This document shows, piece after piece, positions 8,381-17,108 of a stretch of DNA of 32,140 nucleotides. Source of the stretch: Bacteroidales bacterium (GTDB taxonomy: Bacteria > Bacteroidota > Bacteroidia > Bacteroidales > Prolixibacteraceae); the NCBI GenBank assembly GCA_031272965.1, contig JAISSS010000070.1:1-32140 (forward strand), read 5' to 3'. The notes below the pieces were generated by a model. It made no database searches, had not been told where the DNA came from, and saw nothing but the letters and a program-made list of their open reading frames with translations. Position numbers and translations under genes: made by a program. Numbering within the stretch: the first letter of the stretch is position 1; every line of letters starts with the position of its first letter.

Positions 8381-9376
8381 ATGACAAACAATTCTTATAT
8401 GGTAAAAAGAAATATTGCCGTAGTTTACGGTGGGGATTCATCGGAATATGTGGTTTCGGTGAAAAGCGGGCAGAATGTTTTTAACAGCATTGACGCCACG
8501 CTGTTTAATAAATGGCTCGTGGAAGTGCACGGGCAACAGTGGACCGTTATTGATGGCGGCGAGGCCGTGCCTGTTGAGCGCAGCGACTTCAGTTTTATGC
8601 GTCGGCAGCAAAAAATCCGCTTCGATTTTGTCTATATTATCATTCACGGTACGCCGGGGGAAGACGGCATCCTGCAAGGTTATTTCGACCTGCTCGGAAT
8701 CCCCTACTCTACTTGTGGCGTACAAGCGTCAGCATTGACCTTTAATAAGCACTACTGTTCAAATTTCCTGCGCACATTCGGAATCCCCATGGCGCCATCG
8801 GTGTTGGTGCGGCGCCATGAGCCGGTTGACGTACCTGCAATTACCGCAATTACCGGCCTTCCTGCATTCGTGAAGCCCAATGCCGGAGGTTCCAGCTTCG
8901 GCGTAACCAAAGTGAAATCGGAGGCCGACCTTGACGCCGCCATCCTCAGCGCATGGGCAGAGAACAGCGATGCATTAGTTGAAGCCTTCATCGAAGGCCG
9001 TGAATACACCTGTGGACTGGTAAAACTCCGTGCCCGTGAAACAGTGTTCCCCGTAACAGAGGTCATCCCCCGCAACGAGTTCTTCGACTACGAGGCCAAA
9101 TATACCAAAGGCATGACCGAAGAAATCACGCCGGCGCGGTTAGACGATGCCGACACCCGCCATGTTCAGACATTGGCAGCCAAAATATATTCCCTGTGCG
9201 GATGCAGCGGCATTTGCCGTATAGACTTCATCCGTAAAGACAGCACTTTCTATTTCCTCGAAGTTAATACCACGCCGGGCATGACCGAAACGAGCTTCAT
9301 CCCCCAGCAGGTGAAAGCCGCCGGATTGAACCTTAGCGAACTGTTAACCGAAATTATCAACGACAAACTGAACTGA
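8381..9376 (+). CDS. ddl: D-alanine--D-alanine ligase
   Basis: Ddl joins two D-alanines with ATP to make the dipeptide that ends the peptidoglycan stem peptide. The 331-residue protein has the ATP-grasp layout: N-terminal GGDSSEYVVSVKSG with the conserved Glu, central FVKPNAGGSSFGV, the omega-loop FFDYEAKY, and C-terminal RIDFI plus FLEVNTTPGMTETS with the metal-binding Glu/Asn. The triad Glu/Ser/Tyr that sets D-Ala specificity in E. coli DdlB (Glu15, Ser150, Tyr216) is preserved. The ATG at 8381 follows a purine-rich stretch (GGGAAAAG); a second ATG at 8399 is equally close to the domain start, so the first six residues are uncertain. dnaB begins two bases after the stop. Confidence 0.93.
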   Translation: MTNNSYMVKRNIAVVYGGDSSEYVVSVKSGQNVFNSIDATLFNKWLVEVHGQQWTVIDGGEAVPVERSDFSFMRRQQKIRFDFVYIIIHGTPGEDGILQGYFDLLGIPYSTCGVQASALTFNKHYCSNFLRTFGIPMAPSVLVRRHEPVDVPAITAITGLPAFVKPNAGGSSFGVTKVKSEADLDAAILSAWAENSDALVEAFIEGREYTCGLVKLRARETVFPVTEVIPRNEFFDYEAKYTKGMTEEITPARLDDADTRHVQTLAAKIYSLCGCSGICRIDFIRKDSTFYFLEVNTTPGMTETSFIPQQVKAAGLNLSELLTEIINDKLN

Positions 9377-9378
9377 CC

Positions 9379-10938
9379 ATGCCTGCCGGAGAACGTAAAA
9401 ACACCGCAAAGCCCACCCCCGTGTCAACTGTGGAGCAAATTAATGCTCAATACGGGAAGCTGCCCCCACAAGCCCTGGACGTGGAAGAAATCGTGCTGGG
9501 AACGCTGATGCTGGAGAGCAATGCTTATGAGAACATATCCAGCATCATAAAGACCGAGAGCTTTTATAAGGATGAACACAAGAAAATTTTTGAGGCGGTA
9601 AAGAGCCTTGCCATTAGAGAGAGACCGGTAGATTTGCTGACCGTTACGCAGGAGCTGAAAAACCGCAACCTGCTTGACGAAGTCGGTGGGGCGCCATATC
9701 TGGTGCATCTTACCAGCCGTGTGGCGGCCGGAGCACACCTTGATTTTCATGCGAAAATTATTGCACAAAAGTTCATTCAACGCGAGCTCATCCGTGTGTC
9801 GTCCGAGATACAGGCAGAGGCATACGACGACACCAAAGATATTGACGACCTGATAGACATGTCGGAACAGAAGCTCTTTGCTGTCGCCGAAGGCAACATT
9901 GAACGCCAGACACGCCCTATCAGCGACGTGCTGAAAGACGCCACCAAACAGATAGAAGAAGCCTCGAAACAGGAAGGGCTTAATGGTGTTCCGAGCGGGT
10001 TTACGCGGCTCGACCAAATCACGTCGGGCTGGCAACGCAGCGACCTCATCATCGTCGCCGCCCGCCCTGCAATGGGTAAAACGGCTTTCGTACTGTCGAT
10101 GGCGCGGAACATGGCTATCAATAACAAGCGACCGGTGGCGCTGTTCTCGCTCGAAATGTCATCGGTGCAATTAGTGAACCGCCTGGTAGTGGCCGAGACA
10201 GAACTGCCCGCAACCCGCATCAAAACCGGAAAACTGGCACAGCACGAATGGGAACTGTTCTTATCGCGCACCAAGGTCTTTGAAACTGCACCGATATATA
10301 TTGACGATACGCCGGCATTGTCTGTATTCGAGTTCCGGGCCAAATGTCGGCGCCTGAAGGCTAAATATAACATTGAGGCAGTTATTGTGGACTATCTGCA
10401 ACTGATGACCGCCGGGGCCGATTCTCCGCGCTCTTTTGGCAGTCGCGAGCAGGAAGTCAGCCTCATATCACGAACACTGAAAGCTATTGCCAAAGAACTC
10501 AATATTCCTGTAATTGCCCTGTCGCAGCTTAGCCGCGCCTCCGAATCTAATGACGGTAAACGCCCGCAGCTGTCAAACCTGCGCGAATCGGGCGCTATTG
10601 AGCAGGACGCCGATATCGTGCTGTTCATCCATCGGCCGGAATATTATAATATAACCCAAGACCAGCAGGGTAATTCATTAATCGGCATCGCCGAAATTAT
10701 CATCGCAAAGCACAGAAACGGCTCGGTAGCCGACATCCAGCTGTCCTTTAAAAAGGAACTCGTCAAATTCACCAACCTCGAAGCCGACATGCCGACATCG
10801 GAACTCGACGGCGCCAGTTCTATGACATACAGCTCAAAAATGAACGCTGATAACGATTCCTCCCTCCTCGGCGCGATGCCTGTAAACCACGACTTCGATA
10901 CCTTTACATCCGGTAATGACGAGCCGATTCCGTTCTGA
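9379..10938 (+). CDS. dnaB: Replicative DNA helicase DnaB
   Basis: DnaB is the hexameric 5'-3' helicase that unwinds DNA at the replication fork and binds DnaG primase. The 519-residue protein has the N-terminal DnaB domain (about 28-130), a linker, and the RecA-like domain with Walker A ARPAMGKT (about 228-235), SLEMS (about 257-261), Walker B VIVDYLQLM (about 335-343), the SQLSR segment, and RESGAIEQDAD with the arginine-finger region. There is no intein. The C-terminal tail of about 50 residues is acidic and variable. It starts two bases after ddl, so the two are one transcript. It converges on the LysM gene; the 76 bases between hold no clear terminator hairpin. Confidence 0.97.
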   Translation: MPAGERKNTAKPTPVSTVEQINAQYGKLPPQALDVEEIVLGTLMLESNAYENISSIIKTESFYKDEHKKIFEAVKSLAIRERPVDLLTVTQELKNRNLLDEVGGAPYLVHLTSRVAAGAHLDFHAKIIAQKFIQRELIRVSSEIQAEAYDDTKDIDDLIDMSEQKLFAVAEGNIERQTRPISDVLKDATKQIEEASKQEGLNGVPSGFTRLDQITSGWQRSDLIIVAARPAMGKTAFVLSMARNMAINNKRPVALFSLEMSSVQLVNRLVVAETELPATRIKTGKLAQHEWELFLSRTKVFETAPIYIDDTPALSVFEFRAKCRRLKAKYNIEAVIVDYLQLMTAGADSPRSFGSREQEVSLISRTLKAIAKELNIPVIALSQLSRASESNDGKRPQLSNLRESGAIEQDADIVLFIHRPEYYNITQDQQGNSLIGIAEIIIAKHRNGSVADIQLSFKKELVKFTNLEADMPTSELDGASSMTYSSKMNADNDSSLLGAMPVNHDFDTFTSGNDEPIPF

Positions 10939-11014
10939 TGCCTCAAAAATTAAGAATGTTTTTTTTACATTTGACGGAGAACATCGCGCAATGCGGAGCA
11001 ACCCTTAACTCTGT

Positions 11015-13129
11015 TCAGTTCCCTACTGTCTGCTTCATGCTAACATTGTAGTCAGGCTGAAACTGTATTACAAACAGGCCGCCATTTACGTAGCCACCGG
11101 CAGGGGCAAACTTGCCGAAATCAATATTCAGCTGTGTGGCAGGGGCTGTTATCGACGAAAGACAGTCCATGAATCCCGCTCCGAAGCGATAAAGCGCGGT
11201 CATGAAATAGAGCGCCACATCGTAGCCCTGAAAGCTGTACTGGTTGGGCTCGGCGGCAAAGGTGTTGCGGAACTTGCGGATAAAGCTGCTCACACTGCCG
11301 GCCTGATAGTTCACGTAATATGGCGTGAGGTAGCTCAGCTTGTCCTGGTGGAAATATTCTGTTTCGATGCTGCGAAACCGTTGCATGTTGCTCAGCGAAA
11401 ACAGCGTTACCGGATAGCCGGAACTGGCTAATGTGTTGAGCGAATTGATAGCGGCGCTCACGTCGGCTTCTGTTTCGGTGGTTATCAGGAACACGTTTTC
11501 GCCGTCTTGTCGGGAGATGTTGCGCAGACCGCTGCTGTTACCGGGGGAATATGCGTATTCGCGAATCCTGTCCGACTGTCCTGCCATAGCCATTTTCTGG
11601 CGCAGCTGTGCGGCAAGTTCTTTTTCGTCTTTTGTTTGTGAACCGGTGTTTAATATTATAATATTGGCGTCGAAGTATTCATCGGCCACATATTCAGCTG
11701 TCTTTCGGATGATATATGCGCGGTCGGGCACTACTTTGAAGTAATACGGGTGATTATTTTCGAGGGTTCCGTCTGCAGAGAGGGGCGACACCATTGCTAT
11801 TTTATTGCGTATGGCGAAGTCGGCCACTAATGTTTGCAGTTCGGGATATACCGGACCGATGATGAGGTCGAGGCCGTTCAGCTGGCCTGAATCCACGATT
11901 TTTTTTACAGTTTCTTTATTCTGGTTGGTGTCGAACACGTGGAGTTTTGCGTTCATGCCGCAGTGCCGCATGGTATCGAGCGCCAGCAGGACGCCCTCAT
12001 AGAAGTGCATGAAGTTGTCGGTTTTGGGCGATATTGTGCGGTCGCCTTCCTCGTCGAGGTCATAGCTTGCGAAAGACTGCGCCTGCAGGGGCAGCATCAG
12101 ACCGATGTTATATTCTTTGCTGGCGGCCTCCGGGTTGGGCAGGCAGGCAGGCTCGTCGCTGCGCACGATGCGTACTTGTGGCGATGTGTCCCCGCGTTTG
12201 GGGATGAGGATGACCTCGCCCCACTTGAGGCTGCGAAATTCCAGCACAGGATTGACGCGCTTCAACTCGCTGACCGTTACGCCATACTGCTTCGACAGCG
12301 AATAGAGTGTCTCACCCTGTGCCACAGTGTAATGATAAAATTCGCTGTCGTTCAGCGGAAACACCTGTATATCAGGGATTTGTTTTATGGGGATACGAAT
12401 TTTCATGCCGCTTTTCAGCCCGTCTTTCAGGGAAGGATTCAGCTCGGTGAGCTCGCTTTGCGATATTCTGTATTTTGTTTCGAGGCGCCAGAAAGTCTCT
12501 CCTGGCTGCACTTGGTAGTCGAAGAATCCACCGGCATAGCGGTCTGCGGTCGTCTGTTCCGGCGTTTGCGTCTGCTGGCTGACTGCGGGTTGCGTCTGCG
12601 TTTGCATTTGCATTTGCCGGATTTCTGCAAGATAGTCTTTATCCGGAATTTTCAGTTGCTGTTTGCGCTTTATGCCCAGCTCTGCTTCCGGGTTATATTC
12701 AATAATGTCGGCCACTTCTATGCCATATCTGCGGGCGATGTCAAAGAGTGTATCTTTGCGTTTCACCGTATATATTTCAAACTTCGGGGTTGGTGTAACG
12801 GCCTCCGGCGTTGTGCTCAGGGCGGCGGTTGTGGCGGCAGAAGATGTAATCGGCGCCTGTACGACGGTTTTTTGCTGTTTCTCTGTGGAAGCGGCAGGCA
12901 GCGCGGGGGCAATAGCGGTGATGGGAATAACTAATTCCTGGCCCGTTTTAAGTCCGAAAATCAGGTCGGGATTTGCCGCGACCAGGTCTTTCTGCTCTAT
13001 GCCATACTGCTTGCTGATAGAGAAGATTGTTTCTCCCTTTTTCACTTCGTGTTTCAGGGACTTCTGTTCCTGTGCGAAGGCGGGTAGCAGCGACATGCAG
13101 ACGAATAATAACAGTATATGGCGTTTCAT
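11015..13129 (-). CDS. Exported protein with four LysM domains and a type 1 periplasmic-binding domain
   Basis: The product has 704 residues. A signal peptide (1-19, ending AFA-Q) is followed by four LysM modules at about 27-70, 118-162, 204-248 and 265-311, each with the GET/KDT...IS..YGI...NP pattern. A Gln/Thr-rich linker lies at 171-195. From about 340 to the end is a Leu/Ile/Val-binding-protein-like (periplasmic-binding type 1) domain, recognisable by NIGLMLPLQ, FYEGVLLALD, LDLIIGPVYPE and YYFKVVPD. LysM binds peptidoglycan glycan chains, so the protein is probably anchored to the cell wall in the periplasm. The second domain is usually a small-ligand sensor or carrier, but no permease genes adjoin. 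The start codon overlaps the nfnB stop (ATGA), implying translational coupling. The ligand is unknown. Confidence 0.85.
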   Translation of the reverse strand: MKRHILLLFVCMSLLPAFAQEQKSLKHEVKKGETIFSISKQYGIEQKDLVAANPDLIFGLKTGQELVIPITAIAPALPAASTEKQQKTVVQAPITSSAATTAALSTTPEAVTPTPKFEIYTVKRKDTLFDIARRYGIEVADIIEYNPEAELGIKRKQQLKIPDKDYLAEIRQMQMQTQTQPAVSQQTQTPEQTTADRYAGGFFDYQVQPGETFWRLETKYRISQSELTELNPSLKDGLKSGMKIRIPIKQIPDIQVFPLNDSEFYHYTVAQGETLYSLSKQYGVTVSELKRVNPVLEFRSLKWGEVILIPKRGDTSPQVRIVRSDEPACLPNPEAASKEYNIGLMLPLQAQSFASYDLDEEGDRTISPKTDNFMHFYEGVLLALDTMRHCGMNAKLHVFDTNQNKETVKKIVDSGQLNGLDLIIGPVYPELQTLVADFAIRNKIAMVSPLSADGTLENNHPYYFKVVPDRAYIIRKTAEYVADEYFDANIIILNTGSQTKDEKELAAQLRQKMAMAGQSDRIREYAYSPGNSSGLRNISRQDGENVFLITTETEADVSAAINSLNTLASSGYPVTLFSLSNMQRFRSIETEYFHQDKLSYLTPYYVNYQAGSVSSFIRKFRNTFAAEPNQYSFQGYDVALYFMTALYRFGAGFMDCLSSITAPATQLNIDFGKFAPAGGYVNGGLFVIQFQPDYNVSMKQTVGN

Positions 13130-14610
13130 GTGGTGAGATATTTTTCGGATAAGAATTTGTGCATTCCGGCGGCGGCGCGGCGGCCGTCGCCCATAGCGAG
13201 GATAACGGTAGCTCCGCCGCGCACGATGTCGCCGCCTGCGAAGATTTCGGGGATTGAGCTTTGCATGGTGTCGGGGTTGACCTCAATGGTACCCAATGCG
13301 GTGGTTTTCAGTCCGCTTAGTGCCGCGGGTATCAGCGGGTTCGGGGACACGCCTACCGCAACGATTACCAAGTCAACTGGGACGTCGAAGTCGGCGCCGA
13401 CTTTCTCTACCGGCTTTCGGCGGCCTGAGGCATCGGGGGCACCCAGTTCCATCGGTCGCAGACGCATGGCACATACCCGCCCGTCAGCGTCGCTAAGGTA
13501 TGCAACGGGGGTAACGAGCAGCATAAATTCCACGCCTTCTTCTTCGGCGTGCAACACCTCCTCGATACGGGCGGGCATCTCTTCGCGGGAACGCCGATAG
13601 ACGAGCATCGCCTTATCGGCGCCCAGCCGCAGGGCGGTACGCACCGAATCCATCGCCGTATTGCCGCCGCCAATAACGGCCACCCGTTTACCGCGTAGCA
13701 CCGGAGTATCATATCCGGCGTTGTCCGCGTGCATGAGGTTAACGCGCGTGAGGTACTCATTTGAGGAGAGGATGCCATTGGCGCTCTCGCCGGAGATGTT
13801 CATGAAACGCGGCAGCCCCGCGCCACTGCCCACAAAGAATGCCGAATAGCCTTCCTCTTTCAGTGCCTCGAAAGACATGAGTTTGCCCACGATGAAGTTC
13901 TTCTCAAAGCGTACCCCCATCTGCCGCAGGTTGTCGAGTTCGGCATCGACGATGCTGTTTGGCAGCCGAAATTCGGGGATTCCATATTTGAGGACGCCGC
14001 CGAACTCATGAAGGGCTTCAAAGACGGTTACTTCATAGCCGAGTTTGGCCATATCGCCGGCGAAGGCCAGCGAGGCGGGACCGGAGCCTGTAGCGGCCAC
14101 TTTCAGCCCGTTAGGGGCGGCCACCTGCGGTATGGATGTTTTGCCCGCATTACGTTCCCAGTCGGCGGCAAACTGCTCCAGATAGCCTATAGCTACCGGT
14201 TCCTTCTTGAGTTTCAGCGTATAGAAGCATCCGGCTTCGCATTGCTTTTCCTGCGGACACACCCGCCCGCATACTGCCGGCAGGGCGGATGTCTGCTTCA
14301 GCGTCTGTGCGGCGGCGAGGAAGTCGCCATTATCTATTTGCTTGATAAACAGCGGGATTTGTATGTTTACGGGGCATCCGGCCATACATGTCGGCTCAAT
14401 GCAGTCCATACAGCGGGATGCTTCACGGCGGGCGCTGTCGGTGTCCAGTCCGAGATTAACTTCCCTGTTCTGGTAGCAGACGCGCTCATGCGGCGGCAGC
14501 TGGGGCATCCGCACCCGCGCAATATCCACCCGTTCTCTGTTCTTCAATCGCGTCCGCAACGCTACGCGCCATGCCTGGTTCCGTCCGGTATTATCAAGTT
14601 GTTCGTTCAT
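13126..14610 (-). CDS. nfnB: NADH-dependent ferredoxin:NADP+ oxidoreductase, large subunit (NfnB; often labelled glutamate synthase small subunit)
   Basis: NfnB works with NfnA as a flavin-based bifurcating enzyme linking NADPH, NADH and ferredoxin. The 494-residue protein has an N-terminal iron-sulfur region with two cysteine sets, CMDCIEPTCMAGCP (about 92-105) and CGRVCPQEKQCEAGC (about 134-148), for two [4Fe-4S] clusters. Two dinucleotide folds follow: ATGSGPASLAFA (FAD; about 171 on) and VIGGGNTAMDS (NADPH). The C-terminal VGVSPNP...FAGGDIVRGGATV is the second FAD contact. Families with this layout are commonly annotated GltD or homotetrameric GltA, but the adjacent NfnA homologue and the absence of a large glutamate synthase subunit favour Nfn. 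The gene starts 16 bases after nfnA and overlaps the LysM gene by 4 bases. Confidence 0.9.
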   Translation of the reverse strand: MNEQLDNTGRNQAWRVALRTRLKNRERVDIARVRMPQLPPHERVCYQNREVNLGLDTDSARREASRCMDCIEPTCMAGCPVNIQIPLFIKQIDNGDFLAAAQTLKQTSALPAVCGRVCPQEKQCEAGCFYTLKLKKEPVAIGYLEQFAADWERNAGKTSIPQVAAPNGLKVAATGSGPASLAFAGDMAKLGYEVTVFEALHEFGGVLKYGIPEFRLPNSIVDAELDNLRQMGVRFEKNFIVGKLMSFEALKEEGYSAFFVGSGAGLPRFMNISGESANGILSSNEYLTRVNLMHADNAGYDTPVLRGKRVAVIGGGNTAMDSVRTALRLGADKAMLVYRRSREEMPARIEEVLHAEEEGVEFMLLVTPVAYLSDADGRVCAMRLRPMELGAPDASGRRKPVEKVGADFDVPVDLVIVAVGVSPNPLIPAALSGLKTTALGTIEVNPDTMQSSIPEIFAGGDIVRGGATVILAMGDGRRAAAGMHKFLSEKYLTT

Positions 14611-14626
14611 AGAATCATTTAAAGGG

Positions 14627-15460
14627 TTATGCTTGCGGCTGATGTGTCAAATATTCTTGGAAAGCCGCCTGTTCGAGGTGTTTATAGCCGCCGAGTCTGC
14701 GCAGCAGCTCGTCGAAGTCCACCTTGTGAGCGTCAAATTCCGGCCCGTCTATGCAAGTGAAACGTATCTTTCCGTCCACACTTACGCGACATGCGCCGCA
14801 CATTCCGGTGCCGTCAACCATGATGGCATTGAGGCTGGCTTGGGTAGGTATGCCATATTGTTTTGTCAATAACGATGTGAATTTCATCATTATTGCGGGG
14901 CCTATGACGATACATTCGTCGATTTTTTCGCGGGAAATAATTTTCTCTGCCCCTGCTGTTACCACGCCTTTTTCGCCATAAGAGCCGTCGTCGGTCATGA
15001 TGAGTACCTCGTCAGACCATTGGCGGATTTCATTTTCTAGTATTATCAGTTCTTTGCTGCGGGCGGCTAACACGCAGACCACGCGATTCCCCGCCTTCTT
15101 GAAGGCCTCCACGATTGGCAGCAGGGGAGCCACGCCCACGCCGCCGCCACATGCCAGCACCGTGCCGACTTGCCGGATTCGCGTAGCCTGTCCCAGAGGC
15201 CCGACCATATCAAGGATGTGATCGCCAGCTTTCAGCGCACACAGCTTCGCGGAAGAGACCCCCGTTTCTTGCACCACGAGCGTAACAGTTCCTGCAACAG
15301 GGTCGGCAGCGGCAACGGTCAACGGAATACGCTCTCCGTTTTCATCCACACGAAGAATGATAAAATGTCCCGCCTTACGCGCCCGCGCTATTCGCGGCGC
15401 CCGCACAACATACTTGTAAACCTTCTCGGAAAACTGCTCGGTAGCTACAATCTGATACAT
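14627..15460 (-). CDS. nfnA: NADH-dependent ferredoxin:NADP+ oxidoreductase, small subunit (NfnA; sulfide/dihydroorotate dehydrogenase-like FAD/NAD-binding)
   Basis: NfnA carries FAD, an NAD(H) site and a [2Fe-2S] cluster. The 277-residue protein opens with the ferredoxin-reductase barrel (GHFIILRVDENGERIPLTVA), then the nucleotide-binding domain (LACGGGVGVAPLLPIVEAF), and near the C terminus DGTGMCGACRVSV...FTCIDGPEFD, whose Asp and three Cys match the unusual Asp/Cys3 [2Fe-2S] ligation of Nfn. I chose the ATG at 15460 (MYQIVATEQF), the position at which the family usually begins. Starts at 15472 and 15514 are in frame, but the promoter -7 element at 15480-15488 would put the transcript start near 15473. 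nfnB follows after 16 bases. Confidence 0.9.
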   Translation of the reverse strand: MYQIVATEQFSEKVYKYVVRAPRIARARKAGHFIILRVDENGERIPLTVAAADPVAGTVTLVVQETGVSSAKLCALKAGDHILDMVGPLGQATRIRQVGTVLACGGGVGVAPLLPIVEAFKKAGNRVVCVLAARSKELIILENEIRQWSDEVLIMTDDGSYGEKGVVTAGAEKIISREKIDECIVIGPAIMMKFTSLLTKQYGIPTQASLNAIMVDGTGMCGACRVSVDGKIRFTCIDGPEFDAHKVDFDELLRRLGGYKHLEQAAFQEYLTHQPQA

Positions 15461-15479
15461 GTTATTTGCCATAAACGCC

Positions 15480-15488
15480 GCAAAAATA
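15480..15488 (-). promoter_or_regulatory. Promoter -7 element of the nfnA-nfnB-LysM operon
   Basis: On the minus strand TATTTTTGC (15488-15480) matches TAnnTTTGC. The implied transcript start is about 10 bases before the nfnA ATG at 15460, giving a very short leader. No -33 TTG is obvious. Confidence 0.55.
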
Positions 15489-15640
15489 GCAATATGAGGA
15501 AAATAAAGCGCCATTTTTCATCCATTTAACGCCTTTTCAACGCAGATTTAAAATACGGCAACTGTTTTTCGGGCTATTGTAAAGAAACATGTATCTCTCT
15601 GTTAACTGCACTCGATGAGTTGACAAGGCTACATTCCCGT

Positions 15641-16420
15641 TCACATCTCAGTGCCCTTGTTGATTACAGCAGAGTTGAAGGCGGTCGCTATGCGGCGGGT
15701 TTGGCGGTTCAGGTAGTGCCGTCCGGCGAATGATTTCACCCATTGTATTCCGTAGAGGTGTCCGGCAAGGAACATCTCGTCGGCGGTCGTCAGACTTGCG
15801 AGGGGCAGTTCGCTGACTTCAACCGGCGTCATCCCGGCGGCGGCGATTGCCTCCACAACGGTCTGATTAGCGGGGTCGGCAATGGCGCCACACGACGGCG
15901 CCAGCATTATCACCTCCTCGCCCACAATAATATAGACATTACAGCTGGAAACATTCGAGATATTGTCGGCATTATCGATGTACAGCTTTCTGGGGAGTCT
16001 GTCGGGCAACAACGGGCAGGGCAGGTGGCGGATGTTGAAATCCGGCTCTACATACAGCCCGTTTTCGTGCCAGGCATACTCTTCCGTATCGAAGGCGGTC
16101 ATGTGCAGCATATAGCAGATGCGGCGGTCATCGTCGTGCAGCAGGCGTATTACGACCATTGTACTGCGGTAGAGGCGGTTACGGATTAATGCCCGTCGAA
16201 TCTGGCGCTTCAATTCGGCGCCATCGCGCAGCAGGAACGGGGGGATGTCCGCGCCGAAATCGCAGAGTATTTTGGCCATTTGTTCAATATTCTCGTCCCA
16301 GAACATCAGTTTTGTGCGATTAACGCGCAGTGCGGTCCGCAAAAATACGCGGTCACACATATCCGCCGTCAATATCGGGGCCGCAGCATCGAAGAACTGT
16401 CCGTCGTAAAGCGTAAGCAT
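15641..16420 (-). CDS. Divergent class IV aminotransferase-like protein
   Basis: The 259-residue protein resembles the fold-type IV PLP enzymes (branched-chain and D-amino-acid aminotransferases, aminodeoxychorismate lyase): YDGQFFDAAAPILTADMCDRVF opens the small domain, and VVEAIAAAGMTPVEVSELPLASLTTADEMFLAGHLYGIQ matches the C-terminal part. Between them the family normally has the catalytic lysine and, roughly 35 residues later, EGS/T-x-SN. Here the segment is short: the only candidate lysine is Lys145 in PRKLYIDN, and the EGS position reads VSSCNVYII. The normal reaction is therefore doubtful. I took the ATG at 16420, 7 bases after the upstream gene; a longer form would overlap that gene by 150 bases. 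It is the last gene of the envelope operon and the only one with no export signal. Confidence 0.6.
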   Translation of the reverse strand: MLTLYDGQFFDAAAPILTADMCDRVFLRTALRVNRTKLMFWDENIEQMAKILCDFGADIPPFLLRDGAELKRQIRRALIRNRLYRSTMVVIRLLHDDDRRICYMLHMTAFDTEEYAWHENGLYVEPDFNIRHLPCPLLPDRLPRKLYIDNADNISNVSSCNVYIIVGEEVIMLAPSCGAIADPANQTVVEAIAAAGMTPVEVSELPLASLTTADEMFLAGHLYGIQWVKSFAGRHYLNRQTRRIATAFNSAVINKGTEM

Positions 16421-16427
16421 GACGCGG

Positions 16428-17108
16428 TCAGAAGCCAATTCCGGCACGGACGCCCAGCCCGACAAGGATACCGCTGTAACCCACCGCCCCGAACTTGTCG
16501 AAGCAGGGCTTGTCGCGGTCATAGATGCTGTGGGTATAGCCCGCATAGATGAACAAATCCATAAACAGGACATCTTGCAAGTTCGACTGATAGCCGAAGT
16601 TCACGCGGGCTTCGAGCTTAGTATAGTCCTGCTCGTAGGGGCTTTCCTGCCATGTGGTGAAATTAAGCCCGCTATTGGGGATAAAATCGATGGTCTCGTA
16701 GCCCGTTTTGCGCGATTCCACGTGGTATTTGCCACCACCGATTTCGTAAAACAGATATGTGTTATTTGCCAAAAAACTCTTGTAGCCGCCACTTATGCCG
16801 AAGCCGGAGAGTTCATAGAACTGCTCTTTGCCGGAGAAGTGGTTTGACCACAACTCACCTGTCTGGTCGTCATTGTTATATATCAGGTTGGCTTTTACGG
16901 CGATTTTCCAGAACTTTTCCCGATGATTAATTCGTTTTTCAAAGTCGAACTTTAAGGCTCCGTCGGCGGCTTGAAGCGGGTACCACCCGACAGTGAACTG
17001 CCGTTGTCGCCCCTTGTCGGGATGTTCTTGTGTCTGTGCCTGCAACGCATGGCATGACAGCGCTGTCGATACCGCAATAATCAGGGCCTTAATTATCCTG
17101 TTCTTCAT
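16428..17108 (-). CDS. Exported outer-membrane barrel-like protein of the envelope operon
   Basis: The 226-residue protein has a signal peptide (hydrophobic run ending HALQA-Q near residue 25) followed by alternating beta-strand segments (for example FWKIAVKANLIY, FGISGGYKSF, LEARVNFGYQS) and ends in GLGVRAGIGF, with the terminal phenylalanine typical of proteins inserted by the Bam machinery. It probably forms a beta-barrel in the outer membrane. No named family was recognised beyond that. The start lies inside the end of the preceding LVIVD gene (20-base overlap), and the aminotransferase-like gene follows after 7 bases, so translation is probably coupled along the operon. Confidence 0.7.
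   Translation of the reverse strand: MKNRIIKALIIAVSTALSCHALQAQTQEHPDKGRQRQFTVGWYPLQAADGALKFDFEKRINHREKFWKIAVKANLIYNNDDQTGELWSNHFSGKEQFYELSGFGISGGYKSFLANNTYLFYEIGGGKYHVESRKTGYETIDFIPNSGLNFTTWQESPYEQDYTKLEARVNFGYQSNLQDVLFMDLFIYAGYTHSIYDRDKPCFDKFGAVGYSGILVGLGVRAGIGF

Noticed and set aside
9070-9120. Ddl omega-loop reads FFDYEAKY, with Phe where E. coli DdlB has Tyr, suggesting a D-Ala-D-lactate ligase.
   Set aside because: By residue count the substituted position is Tyr210 of DdlB. The specificity residue Tyr216 is the last Tyr of the motif and is conserved, as are the matching Glu and Ser. Normal D-Ala-D-Ala activity is the better reading.
10939-11014. Bidirectional terminator between convergent dnaB and the LysM gene.
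   Set aside because: There is a T-run but no GC-rich inverted repeat next to it, so I could not support a terminator.
16421-16573. N-terminal extension of the aminotransferase-like protein by 51 residues.
   Set aside because: It would overlap the upstream barrel gene by about 150 bases in another frame and its composition (Ser/Thr/Trp-rich) is not family-like. The ATG at 16420, 7 bases after that gene, fits.
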